A DNA stretch of 39,689 bases, taken from an uncultured Agathobaculum sp. GTDB lineage: Bacteria > Bacillota > Clostridia > Oscillospirales > Butyricicoccaceae. The notes beneath the pieces are model-generated. The model had not been told where the DNA came from and did not search any database. It saw nothing but the letters and a program-made list of their open reading frames with translations. Below, in pieces: positions 37,322 through 39,689 of the stretch. A program made the translations under genes and the position numbers. How positions within the stretch are numbered: position 1 is the stretch's first letter; each line of letters opens with the position of its first letter. Location of the stretch: positions 1 to 39,689 of the forward strand of contig CALWUJ010000015.1 of assembly GCA_944384725.1 (NCBI GenBank), written 5' to 3'.

Positions 37322-37777
37322 ATGTCAGACGCTTTATTTTCCTTTTCACCGACTGAACTGCAGGGCATCCCGGCGGCTGAGGTCGGCCGCGTGCCTGCGT
37401 TCGACTTCGACGAGCGGGGGCGCGGTGCGTTCCGGCTGGTGGACGGCGCGCTGGTCGAGCGGTCGGGCGTGGAGGCGGTCAAACAGTGGTTCGCGCTCAT
37501 GCTGCGCCAGCCGCCGGGCGCAATTCCGGTCTACCGCACGGACGCATCCACCGCGCTGGGGGTAGACCGCACGCTGCTGCAAAAGCGCGCGCCGCTGGGC
37601 TTCATCACGGCAGAAATTGAGCGGCAGGTGCGTGAGACGGCAGCGTTCAACCCTGCGGTGCGGACGGTGGACAGTTTCAGCTTTACCCGCCTGCGGCGCG
37701 GCCTGCAGGTGGAATTTACCGCGCATTTGCGCACCGGAGAGCAAACGGAGGTGACGGCCTATGTCAACGGCGAATGA
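37322..37777 (+). CDS. baseplate wedge protein (DUF2634/XkdS-like)
   Basis: 151 residues from the ATG at 37322 after AAAGGAGG. VEAVKQWFALMLRQPPGAIPVYR and the C-terminal half (RTVDSFSFTRLRRGLQVEFT) fit the XkdS/gp25-like wedge family, which starts sheath polymerisation. Overlaps the baseplate J gene by 17 bases. Confidence 0.85.
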   Translation: MSDALFSFSPTELQGIPAAEVGRVPAFDFDERGRGAFRLVDGALVERSGVEAVKQWFALMLRQPPGAIPVYRTDASTALGVDRTLLQKRAPLGFITAEIERQVRETAAFNPAVRTVDSFSFTRLRRGLQVEFTAHLRTGEQTEVTAYVNGE

Positions 37778-38822
37778 GATTTTGACCGACCTGCTGGCGG
37801 CGATGCCGGACAGCTATCAAAAGACGGTCGGCTACCCGACCCACGACCTGCTCGCGGCGGTTTCGCTGCGCATGGAGGGTACGGACGAGGAAGTCGCGGC
37901 GATGCGCGCGGCGCTCGACCCGGAGAACCTCGCGGGCGGCGACCTCGACCGCTATATTTTCCCGCGCAGCGGCTTGGAGCGGCGGCAGGCGACCTTTGCG
38001 ACCGGTATGCTGACCGTGACCGGCACAGGGGCGGTAAATCAAGGCGACCTGTTTGAGAGCGGGGGCGGCATCCAGTTCGCGGCAAGCGAAACCGTGCAGA
38101 TTACCGGCGAGGGGCAGGTGCGCGTCACCTGCCGGGTGGACGGCGCGGCGGGCAACCTGCCCGCGCACAGCATCACGCAGATGCCGGTCACCTTGCAGGG
38201 CATCGCGGCCTGCGACAACCCCGAGCCGACTGCGGGCGGCTACGACGAGGAGGACGACGCGGCTTACTACGCGCGCTATCTGCTCAAAATCCGCACGCCC
38301 GCGACCTCGGGCAACATCTACCACTACCAGAGTTGGGCGCTCGAAGTCGCGGGCGTCGGCGCGGTGCAGGTGTTCCCGCTGGGGCATGGCGCAAACACGG
38401 TGGACGTGGTGCTGGTGGACAGTACCGGTCAGCCCGCGCCGGAGGACTTGGTCGAGCAGGTGCAGGAGTACATCGACCCCGGCAGCACGGGGCGCGGCGA
38501 AGGGCAGGCGCCGATCGGTGCGCAGTGCTATGTCGAGGCGGCAGCCAAAAAGGAAATCTCCCTTTCTGGAACGGTGTCCAAATTGAACACCGCCGAGGAG
38601 GAGACGATCACGGCGGGTATCAAGACGGCGGTGACCGCGTACCTCGCGGAAATCGTGTTCCGGCAGGACTACGTCAGCTTTGCCCGTATCACCGACCGTA
38701 TTCTGGACGTGGAGGGCGTGCTCGACCTCGAAAATCTCACGGTGAACGGCGGCACGGGGAATGTCGCCGTCGGCGAGCGGGAGTGCGCAGTGCTGGGGGA
38801 GGTGAGCATCAGCTATGCGTGA
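37761..38822 (+). CDS. baseplate J-like protein (XkdT)
   Basis: 353 residues. AAMPDSYQKTVGYPTHDLLA at the N-terminus, then DLDRYIFPRSGLERRQATFA and the family core YYARYLLKIRTPATSGNIYHYQ (shown in parts). The protein joins wedges in the baseplate. Residues 272-277 (VSKLNT) come from an exact copy of the 19-bp palindrome. Overlaps the next gene by eight bases. Confidence 0.93.
   Translation: MSTANEILTDLLAAMPDSYQKTVGYPTHDLLAAVSLRMEGTDEEVAAMRAALDPENLAGGDLDRYIFPRSGLERRQATFATGMLTVTGTGAVNQGDLFESGGGIQFAASETVQITGEGQVRVTCRVDGAAGNLPAHSITQMPVTLQGIAACDNPEPTAGGYDEEDDAAYYARYLLKIRTPATSGNIYHYQSWALEVAGVGAVQVFPLGHGANTVDVVLVDSTGQPAPEDLVEQVQEYIDPGSTGRGEGQAPIGAQCYVEAAAKKEISLSGTVSKLNTAEEETITAGIKTAVTAYLAEIVFRQDYVSFARITDRILDVEGVLDLENLTVNGGTGNVAVGERECAVLGEVSISYA
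38574..38590 (+). repeat. dispersed 19-bp palindrome, copy 7 (inside baseplate J gene)
   Basis: Exact GTGTCCAAATTGAACAC within the full 19-bp form. Confidence 0.9.
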
Positions 38823-39354
38823 GTTCGACGATATGCTGCAAAGCCTGCCAACTGCTTATCGGCGCGACGCATGGGTGATCGCGCTGCTCGGCGCGGTGCA
38901 GGCCGTGGACGAGGGGCAGCGGGACGCGGCACGCGAGGCGGCGGCGCAGCTGTTTCTGGACACCATGACCTATATCCTGCCGGTCGAGGAGCGCATCGCG
39001 GGGCTGACACCGGGCAAAGGTGACACGGAAGTCGAGCGGCGCAGTGTATTGCAGGCGAAGTGGCGGTCAGCGACCGGCAAATGTGACATCGACCTTATCC
39101 AGCGCGTGTGCGACGCATGGGAGAACGGCGAGGTCGAGGTGGACTACCAGCCGGGCGAGATCATTTTGCGGTTTGTGGGCGCGTACGGCGTGCCGACCGA
39201 GCAGGCACAAGCCGCCTTGCAGGCTGCGGTGCTCGAGGTTGTCCCGGCGCACCTTGCGGTACAGTACGTTTACCGCTATCTGCTGGTGCGCGAGGTGCAC
39301 GGCATGACGATAGACGAGTTGCAAAGCCATCTGATCCGCGATTTTGCTTTTTAG
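38815..39354 (+). CDS. XkdU/YmfQ-like baseplate protein (DUF2313)
   Basis: 179 residues. It starts MREFDDMLQSLPTAYRRDAW and has LDTMTYILPVEERIAGL and the central VERRSVLQAKWRSATGKCDI, matching the DUF2313 group that links baseplate and tail fibre (Mu gp48, XkdU). Confidence 0.88.
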   Translation: MREFDDMLQSLPTAYRRDAWVIALLGAVQAVDEGQRDAAREAAAQLFLDTMTYILPVEERIAGLTPGKGDTEVERRSVLQAKWRSATGKCDIDLIQRVCDAWENGEVEVDYQPGEIILRFVGAYGVPTEQAQAALQAAVLEVVPAHLAVQYVYRYLLVREVHGMTIDELQSHLIRDFAF

Positions 39355-39363
39355 GAGGCGGGC

Positions 39364-39689
39364 ATGAGTAAATTAACCGAAGTTTTGAAGCTGTTCTGCT
39401 ACGACCCGGAGACGGACGGGGCGAACACCTTTAATATCCCGAAAGCGCTCAATGAGAACTGGGAGAAGATCGACCAGCTGGTGCTGCTGGCCGTCGCGGC
39501 GGCCGCGGCATATGACCCGGAGGGCAGTTACGCGGTGGGCGACTATTGCACGCACGGCGGGAAGCTGCACAAGTGCAATACTCCGATACCGAGCGGCGAG
39601 GCGTGGAACGAGGAGCATTGGACGGAAACGAGCGTCGCGAAGGAATTGGTGGGAAAAGCAGATAAAACGCCGCCGCAGGTGCGCAACCT
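39364..39689 (+). CDS. tail fibre protein, 3' end outside the window
   Basis: At least 108 residues, ATG at 39364 after AGGAGGCGGGC. The start MSKLTEVLKLFCYDPETDGA, FNIPKALNENWEKID and a small carbohydrate-binding-like module (YDPEGSYAVGDYCTHGGKLH, WNEEHWTET) are common in receptor-binding fibres of Clostridia phages. It runs off the right edge. Confidence 0.82.
   Translation, partial: MSKLTEVLKLFCYDPETDGANTFNIPKALNENWEKIDQLVLLAVAAAAAYDPEGSYAVGDYCTHGGKLHKCNTPIPSGEAWNEEHWTETSVAKELVGKADKTPPQVRN

Larger units (their letters stand above)
9057..39689. mobile_element. integrated temperate myophage (PBSX-like tail, HK97-like head), right end not in window
   Basis: Everything from the integrase at 9304 to the right edge is phage in content and order: lysogeny, early regulation, replication, packaging, head, contractile tail. 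The left junction probably lies in or just after tRNA-Val, between about 9100 and 9303, as is usual for a tyrosine integrase transcribed toward the tRNA. The segment 9166-9303 has no gene; it carries three TTGCAA motifs (near 9222, 9281 and 9293) that could be integrase arm sites. The direct repeat that would prove the attachment site must lie beyond the window. Genes appear intact, so the prophage may be inducible. Confidence 0.85.

Overview
The window looks like the chromosome of a GC-rich Clostridia member, probably a gut Oscillospirales/Butyricicoccaceae-type Firmicute. The grounds are strong AAGGAGG ribosome binding sites, a BlaI/BlaR1-type pair, a sporulation-type GH18 fragment, a CAP (YkwD-like) secreted protein and PBSX-like phage genes. 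The species assignment is inference.

Host part (1-9056). It holds the 3' part of a TPR-repeat gene, a 5'-truncated GH18 hydrolase pseudogene and a secreted CAP-domain protein. An orphan barstar-like inhibitor and a membrane-anchored protein follow, divergent from a BlaI-like repressor with an unusually large M56 (BlaR1-like) sensor. Next is a two-gene operon for an OadB-like sodium-pump beta subunit and a 42-residue OadG-like protein. It is led by a perfect promoter, an AAAGGGGAGTAG leader resembling the yybP-ykoY (manganese) riboswitch, and an intrinsic terminator.

Prophage (from tRNA-Val(CAC) at 9057 to beyond the right edge). The order is: tyrosine integrase; Ltp-like superinfection-exclusion protein; candidate small RNA; CI-like repressor with three matching operators; an AT-rich island of tiny, partly overlapping convergent genes; Cro-like and excisionase-like regulators; replication initiator with internal iteron-like repeats; DnaB-type helicase; ParA and a cysteine-rich ParB; an HUH Rep-like protein; HNH; HK97-type packaging and head genes; and a contractile (PBSX/Xkd-like) tail with sheath, tube, -1 frameshifted chaperone, tape measure, hub-CHAP fusion, baseplate J and the start of a tail fibre. 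Lysis genes and the right attachment site lie outside the window.

Two systems stand out. (1) A 19-bp near-palindrome, GGTGTCCAAATTGAACACC, recurs seven times between 11182 and 38590 and nowhere in the host part. Five copies lie inside unrelated coding genes, including the start of parB. It is a good candidate for the phage ParB centromere or another dispersed protein-binding site. (2) Two paralogous ~330-bp cassettes interrupt the tail operon. Each encodes a 23-24 residue hydrophobic peptide on a sense transcript fully overlapped by a convergent antisense transcript, with conserved inverted repeats and compensatory base changes. They look like a type I toxin-antitoxin system that I do not recognise from the literature.
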